In this document: one piece after another, positions 9,934 through 21,305 of the stretch
Layout of the letters: every line of letters begins with the position of its first letter
How positions within the stretch are numbered: the stretch's first letter is position 1
Source of the DNA: Zasmidium citrigriseum
Lineage: Eukaryota; Ascomycota; Dothideomycetes; Mycosphaerellales; Mycosphaerellaceae
NCBI GenBank assembly: GCA_002786025.1
Contig: NHNW01000003.1
Coordinates: forward strand, 744,001-808,000
Length of the DNA stretch: 64,000 bases
Reading direction: 5' to 3'
Program-made: the position numbers and the translations under genes
The notes under the pieces: generated by a model
Database searches by the model: none
Told to the model about the DNA's origin: nothing
What the model saw: only the letters and a program-made list of their open reading frames with translations

Positions 9934-12630
9934 ATGGCAGATCCTTGCGGCATCATTGGAACCTGGGAGCAATACAAGGCCGAAACCGCCAAGTACTGCA
10001 AATGGCTTCGACAGACATCACCCGCAGCTTCGACGACTGAGAGACTGCAGAGCGGCTCTCCAACGACAATTCCAACGTCCCGCATTGAGCCTCTCACACA
10101 AGCCATTGTAGCAGCAAACAGTCTAGCGATAGAGATTCCACTCTCCATCATCCAGCTGCTTCAAGATGTGATCGCTCGCAGGCGGGCGTTCGCGAGATGG
10201 TTCAAGTTGCTGGCCCGGCTTTGTCAAGATCCCGACATGGAAGAGTCCAACTCCAAGCATCAGCACTTCATTGGAGTACTAGAGAGATCCTGCCACATGC
10301 TGAGGATAGCGCATCGGAAGCAACAGCCTAAACGCAAACAATGTACTCCAGAGCTTGCGGAAGAAGCTCCACCAGTGTCCAATATTTACCAGCTGCTGTA
10401 TGTGGAGGACACTGACGAACAATCTCCCGATTCGACAAGCAACAAGCCAACAAGCAACAAACCAAAGGCGCAAGACAAGACTAAGTGTGCTGGATCGAAA
10501 GTGGATCACCACATCGAGGACGATTCTGACACGGAGGAAATGTTCGCTTGCTGGGCGCTGTTGCGAGACCTTCGAGAGATCCGCCAGTTCAATCAGAAAA
10601 CCTGGAAGCGCTACCTCGCTGGCGAGATCAGCGACTTGACGGCGGCCGACATCACCAATCGAGCCATTCACATATCCGTCATGTTGCAGAAACAGCTCAC
10701 AGACAACGGCGGTATAGCCACGTACGAGAGACTGGTTGCCTCGCTGCACATGTATGGACACGAAACCAAAGGAGACGAAGGTGAGGAAGGTGTCGAAGAG
10801 CTTCTCTGCTTTCAGGCATACTCCTCGCTATACCATTTTAGAGATCTGCAGTGCTTCTTGTGGTGTCAAAAGCGCACTCCACGTTATCGAGTTCCAGCTG
10901 AGCATGGCGTACCGCTTCCAACCCACCCGTTCTCGGCTGTGCTTCTGGCCATCTTCAGGGACCTACAGCAGATGTTGCCGAAATACAATGACAAAGGCCA
11001 ACAGAATGGGGAAGCACTGGAGAATGTCTATGCCAACGTCGATCAATACACTTCTGGACTGCTGCGCCTCGCAAATACAGGCGCCATCGACATTGCTATG
11101 GTCAGCGCAACGCAAATGCACATGGATATGTATGACGCTCTCGGCGGCGACATGACTGTCGGTCTCCGCAAAGCATCAAAAGTGGCAGAATACACGGACT
11201 CAGTGATGAAAGAATACGCCCTGTTCTACGCCAATGCGTCGAGTTACACGCGAGATTACGCAATTCCTTTGAAGTCAATCACTGCGCAGACGTCCCTGAA
11301 CTCCAATCTGAATCAAAAGGGTTGGCACATCACAAGCAGATTCACAAACCGTGAGCCACTCTTCGTGCCGCGCGACCTCCTGGCGGCCCTACCGCTGCTC
11401 TCGATGATGCAAGCTAAGCGCCAGTTGAGAGGAGTACAAATACTTGGGGCCGAGCTCTTCAACAAGTGTCAAAGCTTTCTCGCTCTGGCGCACCTGTACC
11501 ATGCCACCAAGGGGCATGGCATGTTGGCAACCGAGTGGCCAGATCTGGAGATGCTTCTATCAGTCCAGGTAGATGGATTCCTCCGTCCAGGCCGTGGGAT
11601 AGCCTCCCTTGCAACGCAGTACGATGTTGCTCTTGGCGCTTCACTGAACAAGTCGCGGATGAAGGGCAAGGACGCTCCCAAAGCCCCCGAACCCAAGTCC
11701 TGCGACAAGAATGCAAAGAAGTTCCGTGAGAAGGCAGATCTCGCTCACGGCGAAGCAAAGAACTGGGATCTGCACGTCTCTCTCGAGCTCTACAAAGCTG
11801 CCGGGATGCAAGTGCACTATGAAGGCATCAAGGAGTACCTGGCTCACGGCGGTGCCATCCGAAACCGTGATCTCGCCCGGCAGCACGAATCGACGAAGAC
11901 GCTCACGCCACCTCAGCTTTTGACTGTACTGACCGACATCATGGTCGAAGAAGAAGCACATCTGAACTTCGACTACGTCAGACTCTACATGTCGTATGTG
12001 GAAATCTTGCTCGATATTCGGAGTGACTATTGTCAGCGACTCAAAGGCCGTTCTGCTCAAGATGCAGACCGCAGACCAATGACACACATCGCTCATAGCA
12101 TCTTGTGGAGTGCAGCAGTCGCGGAAAAGAAGGGAAGCTCTCTCACAGACACGGCGCTTTGCAGAGTTGGCAAAATCATCAGCAAGGCCATTGAGCAGAC
12201 AGGAGATGATTACTCAAAGCCCAACATCCTGGTGGAGACAGAAGTGAGCCATCCCAAGCCCTCTTGTGCGGAGCACTCAGCCAATGTCATCAACGGAACG
12301 CTCAAGAAGATTCACGCCATCCACAGCAGTCAGGATCTCGACGACATGCTGGCTTGTCGAAAGATGTATTTTCACCTTGTTTCAAGCGGCCAAACTCCAC
12401 AGGAAGCACTAAAAGAGATGGGTGAAGCCCTTCGACTCTTCAACAAGCACAATTTCGACACCAAGATCCTTCTCGCAGGCGAAAGTGGCGAGCTCTCTTT
12501 CAAACAGATGAAGGAGCTCAACAAGATCCCTTACCACAAAGTGGGAGCTGCTGGTGGGAACATTTCGCCGGAAGAAGTGGAGCGTGTGCTGAAGTCGCAA
12601 TCTCATATCTTTGGGAACATTACCGACTGA
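9934..12630 (+). CDS. DUF6604-domain protein
   Basis: An intronless frame of 898 residues starting at ATG 9934; the frame is open further upstream only through a TTG. The N-terminus (GTWEQYKAETAKYCKWLRQTSP) is the start of the DUF6604 domain of Ascomycota. The second conserved block is at about residues 205-260 (WALLRDLREIRQFNQKTWKRY, then LTAADITNRA). A Lys/Ser/Thr-rich acidic linker separates the two. The rest is largely helical with no catalytic motif I can name and ends in a Glu/Lys-rich helix. There is no signal peptide or membrane segment, so it is probably cytosolic. The family is common in filamentous ascomycetes and has no assigned biochemical function. Confidence 0.85.
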   Translation: MADPCGIIGTWEQYKAETAKYCKWLRQTSPAASTTERLQSGSPTTIPTSRIEPLTQAIVAANSLAIEIPLSIIQLLQDVIARRRAFARWFKLLARLCQDPDMEESNSKHQHFIGVLERSCHMLRIAHRKQQPKRKQCTPELAEEAPPVSNIYQLLYVEDTDEQSPDSTSNKPTSNKPKAQDKTKCAGSKVDHHIEDDSDTEEMFACWALLRDLREIRQFNQKTWKRYLAGEISDLTAADITNRAIHISVMLQKQLTDNGGIATYERLVASLHMYGHETKGDEGEEGVEELLCFQAYSSLYHFRDLQCFLWCQKRTPRYRVPAEHGVPLPTHPFSAVLLAIFRDLQQMLPKYNDKGQQNGEALENVYANVDQYTSGLLRLANTGAIDIAMVSATQMHMDMYDALGGDMTVGLRKASKVAEYTDSVMKEYALFYANASSYTRDYAIPLKSITAQTSLNSNLNQKGWHITSRFTNREPLFVPRDLLAALPLLSMMQAKRQLRGVQILGAELFNKCQSFLALAHLYHATKGHGMLATEWPDLEMLLSVQVDGFLRPGRGIASLATQYDVALGASLNKSRMKGKDAPKAPEPKSCDKNAKKFREKADLAHGEAKNWDLHVSLELYKAAGMQVHYEGIKEYLAHGGAIRNRDLARQHESTKTLTPPQLLTVLTDIMVEEEAHLNFDYVRLYMSYVEILLDIRSDYCQRLKGRSAQDADRRPMTHIAHSILWSAAVAEKKGSSLTDTALCRVGKIISKAIEQTGDDYSKPNILVETEVSHPKPSCAEHSANVINGTLKKIHAIHSSQDLDDMLACRKMYFHLVSSGQTPQEALKEMGEALRLFNKHNFDTKILLAGESGELSFKQMKELNKIPYHKVGAAGGNISPEEVERVLKSQSHIFGNITD

Positions 12631-13181
12631 GGAGATCCTGGTCCGACATGGAGATACTGTTGGCAAAACACCATCAGAAAGGTCGACTGATCCGAATCGT
12701 GACGGCCTCCACATGATCGCGAAGCAATACAGCTTGGCCGTTGGTGTCGCTGCCAGTGAGACTCGCAATCAAGAACCGAAACTGCAAAGTCCCAAGTACT
12801 GTGCGAAACATGCAAGAACATGCCATCACAAGATATACACAGAGCACGGGGCATGGCACAGTATGAGTCGTCTGCTTGATCTTGCTGACGTTGAAGAAGT
12901 TACGAGGGTGTGGGGAAGACTTTGGATTTTGGAACGAGAGCATGACATGAGATGCTCGCTTTCGATGGTACTTCTTGGGCGAGGGACTGAGTCTGAGGAC
13001 GGACGGGGTGTGCGACAGGCCTCCGCCATAAGTGTCGCAGGTCGGACTCCAAGCTGTGGACGATAGGTTATAGGAGCAGGATCTGGACACCATGATCCCA
13101 GGTTCCGGCAGAGATAACTAGCGTCCCGAATTGAGGTCTAAATCCACAACCGAAAGTGTTTCTCGCATTTCGCTGCTTCAC
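12631..13181. other. Intergenic, convergent 3' ends
   Basis: The stretch lies between the DUF6604 gene and the aspartyl-protease-like gene, with no further gene or repeat seen. Confidence 0.5.
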
Positions 13182-14867
13182 TCAACGCTCAGGTAATTCG
13201 TGGATCACCTTCGTATCAGCTTCCTGCACAATTCCAACTCCCGACAACTCCTGCCTGCTGAGGGTGCTGTACGAATCCTGTAGCTCCGGTACAGCTCCAA
13301 ATCTGGCATCTGCCTCATGTATTGTGTTCTCCTTGACCGCCATCTCATGCATTGGCAAATGGTGCCAGCCATTCTCCGTCGACTGCTTCCCATCTAATGG
13401 CGACCAGTCCTTCTGGGTAGCGTCTGCAGGTTTCCGGCGCTTACGGAACCACAAGAATACGATGACGAGGCTTGCGATCAACACGATGACTCCGATAGTG
13501 ACTCCTGCAATCGCTCCACCCGGGATCGCACGTCCAGAGCTTTTAGTATGATCAACAGCTCCAGTGGTATTCGAAACCTTGTCCGGAGACACAATATCCA
13601 AGATGTGACTCTGCGCGCCATCTTGCGGAACGGCCACCTGAGAGACGGTAAAGTTGCGACGATCGTAATCGGCAATGATATAGGCCTCCTGGAGAAATGA
13701 TCTGCCCAGAACATATTGACTTTCGTTCATAGCTCTCTTCAATGGGAAGTACCTCGTCGTGCTGTTGACGATCGGGGCACTGACGTTCAAATCGAAAGCC
13801 GCGTATGGCATGTCGATCGTGATAGAATCGGACGTATCCTCGGAGGCCCGCAGAGATAGTTTGAAGGTCGGATTCTGTTCCACAAGTGCTGCATGAACTG
13901 TTTCGTTGACCAGGTATAGCTCCATATCGTTGTCCCAGACAAGCCTGAATGCTTCCTCGAATTGCCGGCAGACCTCAAGTGGTAACCAAAGATGTGGCAC
14001 CAAAGAATCAATGAAGACATACATCCCTTGAGACATGAGCGGGCTGCTGCCATAAGTATCGTAGGTGATTGAGTCCAACCAGAGCACCAAATCTCGAGAC
14101 TGATCTGCTCCGAACGGGACCTGTAACGAGGGACCTTGAATCATCTGCGAGTCGTAGCCTCCCAATGTAAGACTCGCAAGCTGTGGTGAGTCTCGGTAGT
14201 GAGCACCAGCTGAATATGCCCAAGAGCGACTTGGAATGTGTCCTTCGTCTGCCAGATTTGCAAGCAAGCTCGGCACAGACTGGTCCATGTTCGTAAAGTT
14301 CATGGCGATGGGGCTCAGTGGGAAGAAGCCAAGCCAGAAGTCGTTCGTGGCATATCCAGCTATCAGTTGGTCCTGTAGGTTGATGCTCTGACTTTCGCTG
14401 GTTGTCAAGCCAATGCTGTCGAATCCAAAATATGCATTTCCCTCGAGGCCTAATGCGGACTCGGAAAGCATAAGCAGGCCATAGAGTCCTCCGTTCGCAA
14501 GACGATGGGTTGACCAGGTCTCCGATAAGTTTCGGCTGAATGTCTCTCCACGAAGTCTCGCGCAGTCCGTCATATCCGGATTGGCCAGAGAACAGCCTTC
14601 GTCAAGCACTGTCCAAATCGAGGTCGAAGATGTGGCGGACGTTCCTGGTAAAAGCCGTACATGCTGACCTATTCAAACACGCTCGTCAGTGAGAACATAA
14701 CAGTTCAATGAGCGCAGACATACCTGGTGATCCCAGAGTCAAGTTCACTGTGGACCACAGGCCATCGTTTCCCTCCCTTTGATTGACAGTCAGATCTCCA
14801 TTTTGTCTGCTTCTCGAAAATTATCTTACCATATCCCACTCGGCGGGATGGATATTGCTCGTGCCAT
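13182..14867 (-). CDS. Membrane-anchored aspartyl-protease-like protein, catalytic motifs degenerate
   Basis: Exons 14867-14830, 14776-14724 and 14668-13182 give 525 residues. Introns are 14777-14829 and 14669-14723. The splice joins give EGNDGLWSTVNLTLGSPGQHV, the opening of fungal pepsin-fold surface proteins. Where pepsins have DTGS, this has LLPGTSATSS. The second site reads FIDSLVPHLWLP rather than DSGTS, so peptidase activity is doubtful. A GGYDSQ motif, many N-glycosylation sites, one transmembrane helix (GGAIAGVTIGVIVLIASLVIVFLW) followed by RKRRK, and a cytoplasmic tail of about 75 residues are visible. The start is uncertain: ATG 14867 gives no signal peptide, and a first exon may lie further upstream. 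A surface sensor or adhesion role is inference. Confidence 0.8.
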
Positions 14868-15433
14868 AGTTGAGTCCACGACAAAGCTAGTCGGAGCGAT
14901 TCGATGAGGGAGAAGTGTGCTGTGCTGTGCTGTGCCTCGTGGGGCTGGCAGGGTTACACACAACGCCTGGGCTGAGCGTTTTGTGTCACAACCTGCGTCC
15001 CATCTTTCCCAGCCCAATTGCGTCAAAGACACAGCTGCAATTAAAGATTTTGATGCGACTATTATCTGTTAATGAGGAAGGAATGGAGAATCAAAACGTC
15101 CGTGCAAGAAGTGAAGTGAGAAGAGGAGCCTCTGCCGTCCACGCTATGCCGCTTTCAGCTAGAGACGAGGCTACGTACGCGCGCGGTACTGCAGCGAACA
15201 GCGAATTCAGAGTGGATACCATCACCAATGTCTGATTGGCCGAATCGCTCAAGAGCTGCAGTGATGGTATATCGACAGGGACATGGTGGGCAATTGTGTC
15301 TATTTACAGGAAGGAGCATACTGTGCCGCCAAGGGACAGAATATAGAGCTGCTGGACATCGCCCCTTCCTCAGCTTCCAGCGGCTTGCAAGAGTTGCACA
15401 GGTCTCGAAAGTCACGCTCATTTATTGTTCAAG
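14868..15433. other. Intergenic, divergent promoter region
   Basis: It lies between the aspartyl-protease-like gene and the mucin-like gene and includes a short (TGTGC)n run near 14917. A missing first exon of the minus-strand gene may be here; none could be fixed from sequence. Confidence 0.4.
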
Positions 15434-17415
15434 ATGGTTTCATTTTTCGCAGTCGTTGCCTGCATTGGTCTCGCGACAGCAAGCTGTAAGTTAGAAGGCA
15501 ATATTTGCAGGTCACAACGCCCAACTAAATCAATCTGCAGTCTCCAACTCGACGACACAATCTGGTCATTCTCCTGTTTCAGTTCAACCTGCAATCTTGG
15601 GAACAACATCTTCGTCTGCTACGGCGTCCAAGACCACTGCTTGCGACTGGTGTGCCGTCAACATTCCAAGGGTTGCAGTCTATTCATGGCAGCAGCGTAT
15701 CTTTCCTCACACCGTTGGTCAGTAGTCCTGCTACCTTCGCCAAGTTCCTCATCACCAAGCTTACGAAAGTCTAGGCAAAGTCATCGTTACCGTAGACGAG
15801 GCCAACGGCATTACGCACACCACCACTTCTCTGGAGACCATTGCAATCACGGACGGAAGTAATACAATGCTCGCATCGATGTGGATGCGAAATGGCACTT
15901 TTCACGCCCCATCTGTACCGACTGCAACCAAGACTGAAGTGGTCAGCGACCTTACTATGTAAGTCAAACCGCACTCCTCCCGGTGTGATTCAAGTACACG
16001 TAGCTGACCCGAGAAAAAGACGTTACCCATCTCGCGCTGTCCGTATTCTCCCTACTTCCCTGCGTTGGGAAGGCGAGTTGCCAGTTGCCGGAGGCAATGC
16101 CACAACATGCCTCAACGCCGAAACCGTTCCACCGCTCACCTTGATCACTAGCCCACCAACTCTACCACCACAAACGGTAGACCCGCAAGATCCACTGGGA
16201 GAGCTCTACGAGCTTGCTCATGTGGACTCGTTCTTGAAGTCAGATGAGATTGGCAACTATTTCGGTCCTACAGCTGTGATGATTTACAGCTCTTGCTCGT
16301 TGAGCGCAGCATTGCCCGCAGCGTACGCTACGACTGCGATGTTTCTGCTGGCGACATCCACGGAGACAATCAATGCTCGGACAAGCGCCCCTGCCCCTGA
16401 GACCTCATCCTCCGAGCAGCCGACGTCGAAGACAGCAACAGTGGATGCTGTTGCACCAACATCAGTCGATTCGCATCCAGCAAGTGAGATTTCGGCATCG
16501 GAGGCTTCTTCCACAACGGAGAGCATGGTCTCAAAAAGCGACAGTCTCGCTATGACAAGTGTACCTCCAGCTCCACCGTCCAGTCAGTTCGCTCCTGCAG
16601 CAGAGTCCGCCTTTGATCAGGAACCTTCATCAACCTCAAAGGTGTCATCCAATGGCGCCGGCATTGCGGGTTTCATCGCTTCGGTGTTAGCTTTGTCGAA
16701 AACTGAAGCTTCCTTCCGCCCAGAGGAGACTGGCATCCCAGCACCCAACACCGTCAACGGTCTTTCGAATAGTAATCAACCCGAGGCTTCAGCCATTCAG
16801 ACCACGATGGCCATTGCAGCTGCATCGGCGACCCATTCGGGCGATTATAATGTCGAGCACACCGATCAGGCCCATCATTCCTTCGCGGCTGGATATGAAC
16901 CCCAACCTGTGTCGAGTGCTCATGACACCGCATCACTGCCTGTCCCTCAATCGACGAATCCGCTGGCGTACGTCTCGCCTGAGACGCAGAGTGATGTCGA
17001 GGTAACAATAACCATCTCTTCACACATCCGTTCTACTCAAACAGTAGGGGCGTCTCGATCAACTGTTTCAAATGGGCCAAATCCCGGGGGACATCAGGAG
17101 GATGGGATTTCGGGGACCACGAGCGACTCTTCCGTGACCAGTCCTCACAGTGGTTTTCAAGCCGACGGAGTGTCAACGACATCGATGGCGGCAATTCCGA
17201 CCAGATATCCTTCTGGGACTGCATCGTCCAGGCAAAATCTGACTTTGACGGCTGTCAATTCATACGATGAGGCCTCATCCACACAAGAGCCATCAGGGGC
17301 TGTAGAGACCTCCACATCTGCTGAGATGTATACTGGCTCTGGGCACTGCCTTTGTCAAATCAGCGCTATCCGCCCGTGGGTGTTCGTCTTTCTCATTCTC
17401 TTCCTTGCAGCATAG
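15434..17415 (+). CDS. Ser/Thr-rich mucin-like surface protein, probably GPI-anchored
   Basis: Four exons (15434-15485, 15541-15717, 15775-15958, 16020-17415) give 602 residues. Introns are 15486-15540, 15718-15774 and 15959-16019, all GT-AG and phase-consistent. The N-terminus (MVSFFAVVACIGLATA) is a signal peptide. A Cys-containing N-terminal part with ACDWCAV and a VIVTVDEANGITHTTT strand follows. The remaining two thirds is a Ser/Thr/Ala/Pro-rich stalk. The C-terminus (CLCQISAIRPWVFVFLILFLAA) is a hydrophobic tail with no basic cytoplasmic residues, as in GPI-signal sequences. It is likely a heavily O-glycosylated cell-wall protein. The family is not recognised. The last acceptor could alternatively be at 16013, which also keeps the frame. 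Confidence 0.75.
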
Positions 17416-17628
17416 CACTGAAAGACTTCGAACCATAACAATGAGATAAAGGACTCGACACACATCAACACGGTATCGATCTAAAAAGTTTAAATGAAGC
17501 TGAATGTGTATGAACTATCAACACAAATTTCCGAAAGTCATCCAAGTCGTAGTCTCATGTGTCCGGACTCATAAACGGACTTGGTCTCTCTTTTTGCCCA
17601 TGTTTTCTCCAGCATACAAGCACCAGGC

Positions 17629-18528
17629 TCATGCTCGCATCTCTTTGTCCCCATGCTGGCTCCTCATATGGCGTTGCAGCGCATCTTTCCGTGAGAAGCC
17701 CTTGACGACAGAGCTGCAGCCTGACTCAAGACATTTGAAAGGGCGTTCGTGGCTATGCTTGCTTTGGATGTGGCGTCGCAGATCTTTAGGGTAGACGAAT
17801 GTCGACGTGCATTGAAGATGCGGGCATATGTGACGTCTCTCTCTTTGCCGTGGGCGCTCACTAATTGTCAATCTCAGCTGATGCATGGTTCATTGAACGC
17901 TCTCGTTGACTTACGGAGGATCCTGGCTGGAGACGCTTGTATCTTCAAGGCGGCTGCCGACGGCCTGAACGATGTGCTCAGTCCGAAGCTGATCGTTCGT
18001 CATGAATGTGACACCGTCGCTTATCGTGAAATGCAATGGATCTTCCCATGTCTCGCTTTCTTGAGCATCGGGCCATGCTGTTCCCAGCGGGGCGAAGTCC
18101 ACTGCTTCTCCTGAGGTTGGAGTTGTTGGAAAGCCATTCAACCCCCAGAGGCCACGGTCAGACACGGCCGACGAGAAGAACTCAAGCTCCGCGATGTCTC
18201 CATATGGGCCTGGCGCCGAAGCTTCAGCGACATCAGAACGGCCAATGTCTGAGGGACGAGGCAGTTCGACGACAGAGCGTGATCCCGCGGTGACAGTGGG
18301 TTCGGAGAAGTCATCGACCTCCGACGGCTCATTGAGACTCAGCTGAATGTCGCTTAGATAGCCAGTTCCAGTCTCGCTAAAGTGGTCGCACAGCATCGTG
18401 GTGGACTGTTGGCGGTCTTCGCTTCGGTCGTGTAACATCTCTATCAATTCTGGTCGTTCTGCTTCGTCGCTACAATTGTGGAGATGGAGTTTGCGGGACA
18501 TCTCGACCTCTCGCCGGCTGTTCTCCAT
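17629..18528 (-). CDS. C2H2 zinc-finger transcription regulator
   Basis: Two exons, 18528-17915 and 17860-17629, joined across a 54-nt GT-AG intron (17861-17914), give 281 residues. The N-terminal 200 residues are acidic and Ser/Glu-rich, possibly an activation region. The C-terminus carries two fingers: C-x4-C-x12-H-x4-H (ICPHLQC...H...H) and C-x4-C-x15-H-x4-H (CLESGC...H...H), preceded by a basic ERPRQRERR stretch. The layout, with acidic N-terminus and paired C-terminal fingers, is common in small fungal regulators. It sits about 540 bases from the GT2 gene, so regulation of that locus is possible but unproven. The first Met is the first in-frame ATG; an upstream exon cannot be excluded. 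Confidence 0.83.
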
Positions 18529-19064
18529 CAGCTGCCAACGCAGAGGCGGCCACTTCCAGCGGCTGTGCCTTGGGTTGACTGTCTTGGCAAAAGTGGGTCT
18601 TTGAGTTTGTGGTCACGTGTGTCAAGTGAATGCTTGAGCGTACGTCGATCTAAAGTCGTCATACTTATTGGCAAATCACGGAATACTGATTACTCTTCGA
18701 AAAAATTTCAATACTTTTGGACGGTACAGGTACTCAGTATGTTTCCATGTGCCTCTCCCGGCCCAGAAGTGTCGAGCCACAGACGTTGCTCGAGACTTGC
18801 CTGATCTTTGGAAAGTCCCCGATGTCCCAGTACGATGGATGAGGATCGTCGGTATTGTGAGTAATTGACTCTGATCCCGTTGATTGGCTCTGACGCTCTA
18901 ACGTCTCGCGGTCGGCCGGCCGTGAAAGGCTCGTCGTTGCTCCCTCATGCCGTCAATGGCAGACCAGTAATGCGTGATCTCTTGGAAGGAGATAAGGCAT
19001 GAGAAAATGCTTTTTGAGTATATCGGCTCGAGTACTGTATCATCCGCGCTCTTCTTCGAGCTCT
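18529..19064. other. Intergenic, no gene seen
   Basis: The stretch lies between the C2H2 regulator start and the GT2 3' end and has only short frames. Confidence 0.5.
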
Positions 19065-21305
19065 TCAGACTTCTCTATCAGGCACCTCTGCCTCTGCCTC
19101 GTCATCAAGACGCTGTTTCTCTTCCGCAGCCGTCTCCTGTCTCTTCAATGGCGGCGGTGCTGCCATTTCTTCAATAGGCACTACCGGCGCTGTCTGCGCA
19201 GGACCAGCAGCAGTCACGCCGCTCATTCCCCAGACCTGACTTCCAAGATTCTTTGCTACCAGACTGAACACCGTTATGCTCATGAAAGGGCTGATACATC
19301 GGTTGATGCAAAACCCGCAGAGCAACTTGATCCAATTCTTCCGCAGGTGGGCGTTGAGAAAACACACGGCAAAGGCGAACCAGACGCTGGGTAGGAAGGA
19401 AACGGCGATCAGGGGCGCCAGTGCCAGGATATCGAAGTTCGAGGCTACGCCGTAGAGGAAGAGCCCGGTATTGAAGACCCGATAGTAAACCATGGTCAGC
19501 CGGGAGATCTCGATCAAAGCTGCAATCCTGGTGATCAAAATCATGTTCTCGCCAGCAAAGTAGAAGTAGTTGTTGAAGTAAGCATTACTCCCCCATCTTC
19601 GACGCTGGCTGAGATAATGCTGCAAGCTTTGCGGTGCGACTGTCTCTGAGCCAGCTTCCGGAACGAAGAGAGTATGCAGATGTTTGCCTTGCGATAACAT
19701 CGAATACGTCAATCGACGGTCGGTCCCAAGATACTGCACTTGATGCCTCAATACTGGATATGCAGTGACTGGTTTGGCGTATTTCTCGATAGCGCCTGCC
19801 ATCTCTGGTCGAACGACAATCATGGTAATGCAGCCGGGTAGACAAGTCACCTTGCCAATGTAGTGCTCGGCTCCTCGACGAACGATCTGTCCAAAAGAGT
19901 ACTGAAACTGTTGGTAGAGATTCCAGACTGACCACTCCAGTCCAGGCTCATATTCGACAAAGACAAAGCCGCAGGCGGCGATGGATCGCGGATCTGCCAG
20001 ACACGCATTTGCCAGCTTTGCAAGGGCCCCTTGATGTATTGTGGAGTCTGCATCGGTACAAAAAACAAGATCGAACGCCTTGAAGTCCGGCTCATGCGTC
20101 AGCTGCGGGAGAATCTTGGACCAAAGCTCCTGTCTCAGGCCAATGATGGTTGGATCAACATTTGAACGCGGATAGTTGAACAAGTCATGGCATAGGATAA
20201 GAGAGTCCTTCTTTCCTGCGTTGGGCGATTTATCGATGCAGAGAGTCGGTATGTCGTCCACGAAACCAGCATCGATCGTCAGCGTCCCGACCTTCCACTT
20301 CAGAGAGACGTACTTCCACTCGAACGAGGCAACAACTTTTGTCATGTGATCCTTGATTGGACGTGGTTTGCCATCTAGAATGATGCACATCACTTGACGA
20401 TGCTGTTCCATGCCGTTATCCCGAAGAGAGAACAAAGTCTTGACGATTTGCTCCTCAGATTCTGAGTATGCGGGTATTAGGCTGAGTATCCATGATGCTC
20501 TTTTGGGTGGTGGCGCAACGAATAGTCCCTTGATGGCGTAGTAGATTCGACAAAAAACCTGAATCCAGACAGAGAGAAAGTCCTTGCTCTTGAAGAACAG
20601 AATGGCGCAAAGGACCCAGGTGCCTGAGTATCCAACTGCACTGAGGATGATACATGTCGCATTGAACGCAAGTACGACACTCCCAAATATCAATCTTTGG
20701 TACAGCAACTCCCGCTTGGTCAAATTTCGTTTGGGATTGACTGGGTCTTCATTTTCGCCCGTTCCGTTTTCAAGGTCCAGGTCGAAGGCATCTACTCCCG
20801 CGGACCTTTTCGCGGGCAGTGAAGTCGTAGAGAAATGTCGCTTCTTCGCCAGCGGTAGACTCCAAGCACGTCCTCTTCGTAATTTGATTTCATCGGTTGC
20901 TTCCAAGTCAAGATTGATGGTGCTCTGGCTACACGAACGACTTCTAGGAAGTTCCTGCTCTGAGACCTCCGTGGCGGCTTTTGCTTGCCCCTGAAGGAAA
21001 TGGGTAGCTGCAGCCGACAGTGGCCAAGCATCACCAGTGGGATGAGCATCTTGTCGCTGGAGAAATGCCCGTTCCGGAATCTGCGTCGGGATCGATGGTC
21101 TCCGCAGCAGCTTTCGTGCTTCGGATCCTCCATGGTCCGCTGGCCTTCTTGTCAAAGGATTATGTCCACCACGTTGCAAAGCTCCGTCAAGGCTCGGTCT
21201 CTTTGCTGCATTCGCTGTACTGTCACTGTGATCGGATCGGGCTCTCGATCCCTCGATCTGCTGTTCAAGATGTCGTTGTCTGTCCAGATCGCTCGAGTGG
21301 CGCAT
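19065..21305 (-). CDS. Processive GT2, chitin-synthase-like (class VII/cluster type)
   Basis: A single open frame of 746 residues from ATG 21305. Residues 1-190 are a basic, Ser-rich cytosolic tail. Two hydrophobic segments follow (LIFGSVVLAFNATCIILSAVG and a second near WVLCAILFF). The catalytic region has LIPAYSES, CTDADS (metal/UDP-binding DxD), LPGCITM, the acceptor motif reading YLGTDRRLT where classical chitin synthases have GEDR, and the product-binding QRRRWGSNAYFNN. Several C-terminal membrane helices complete it. Canonical class I-III chitin synthases are longer and carry EDR, so this is a divergent subgroup; the product could be chitin or a mixed GlcNAc polymer. It is divergent from a UDP-sugar dehydrogenase gene across 1.5 kb. 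The Lys/Glu-rich tail after the last helix is short. Confidence 0.88.
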   Translation of the reverse strand: MRHSSDLDRQRHLEQQIEGSRARSDHSDSTANAAKRPSLDGALQRGGHNPLTRRPADHGGSEARKLLRRPSIPTQIPERAFLQRQDAHPTGDAWPLSAAATHFLQGQAKAATEVSEQELPRSRSCSQSTINLDLEATDEIKLRRGRAWSLPLAKKRHFSTTSLPAKRSAGVDAFDLDLENGTGENEDPVNPKRNLTKRELLYQRLIFGSVVLAFNATCIILSAVGYSGTWVLCAILFFKSKDFLSVWIQVFCRIYYAIKGLFVAPPPKRASWILSLIPAYSESEEQIVKTLFSLRDNGMEQHRQVMCIILDGKPRPIKDHMTKVVASFEWKYVSLKWKVGTLTIDAGFVDDIPTLCIDKSPNAGKKDSLILCHDLFNYPRSNVDPTIIGLRQELWSKILPQLTHEPDFKAFDLVFCTDADSTIHQGALAKLANACLADPRSIAACGFVFVEYEPGLEWSVWNLYQQFQYSFGQIVRRGAEHYIGKVTCLPGCITMIVVRPEMAGAIEKYAKPVTAYPVLRHQVQYLGTDRRLTYSMLSQGKHLHTLFVPEAGSETVAPQSLQHYLSQRRRWGSNAYFNNYFYFAGENMILITRIAALIEISRLTMVYYRVFNTGLFLYGVASNFDILALAPLIAVSFLPSVWFAFAVCFLNAHLRKNWIKLLCGFCINRCISPFMSITVFSLVAKNLGSQVWGMSGVTAAGPAQTAPVVPIEEMAAPPPLKRQETAAEEKQRLDDEAEAEVPDREV

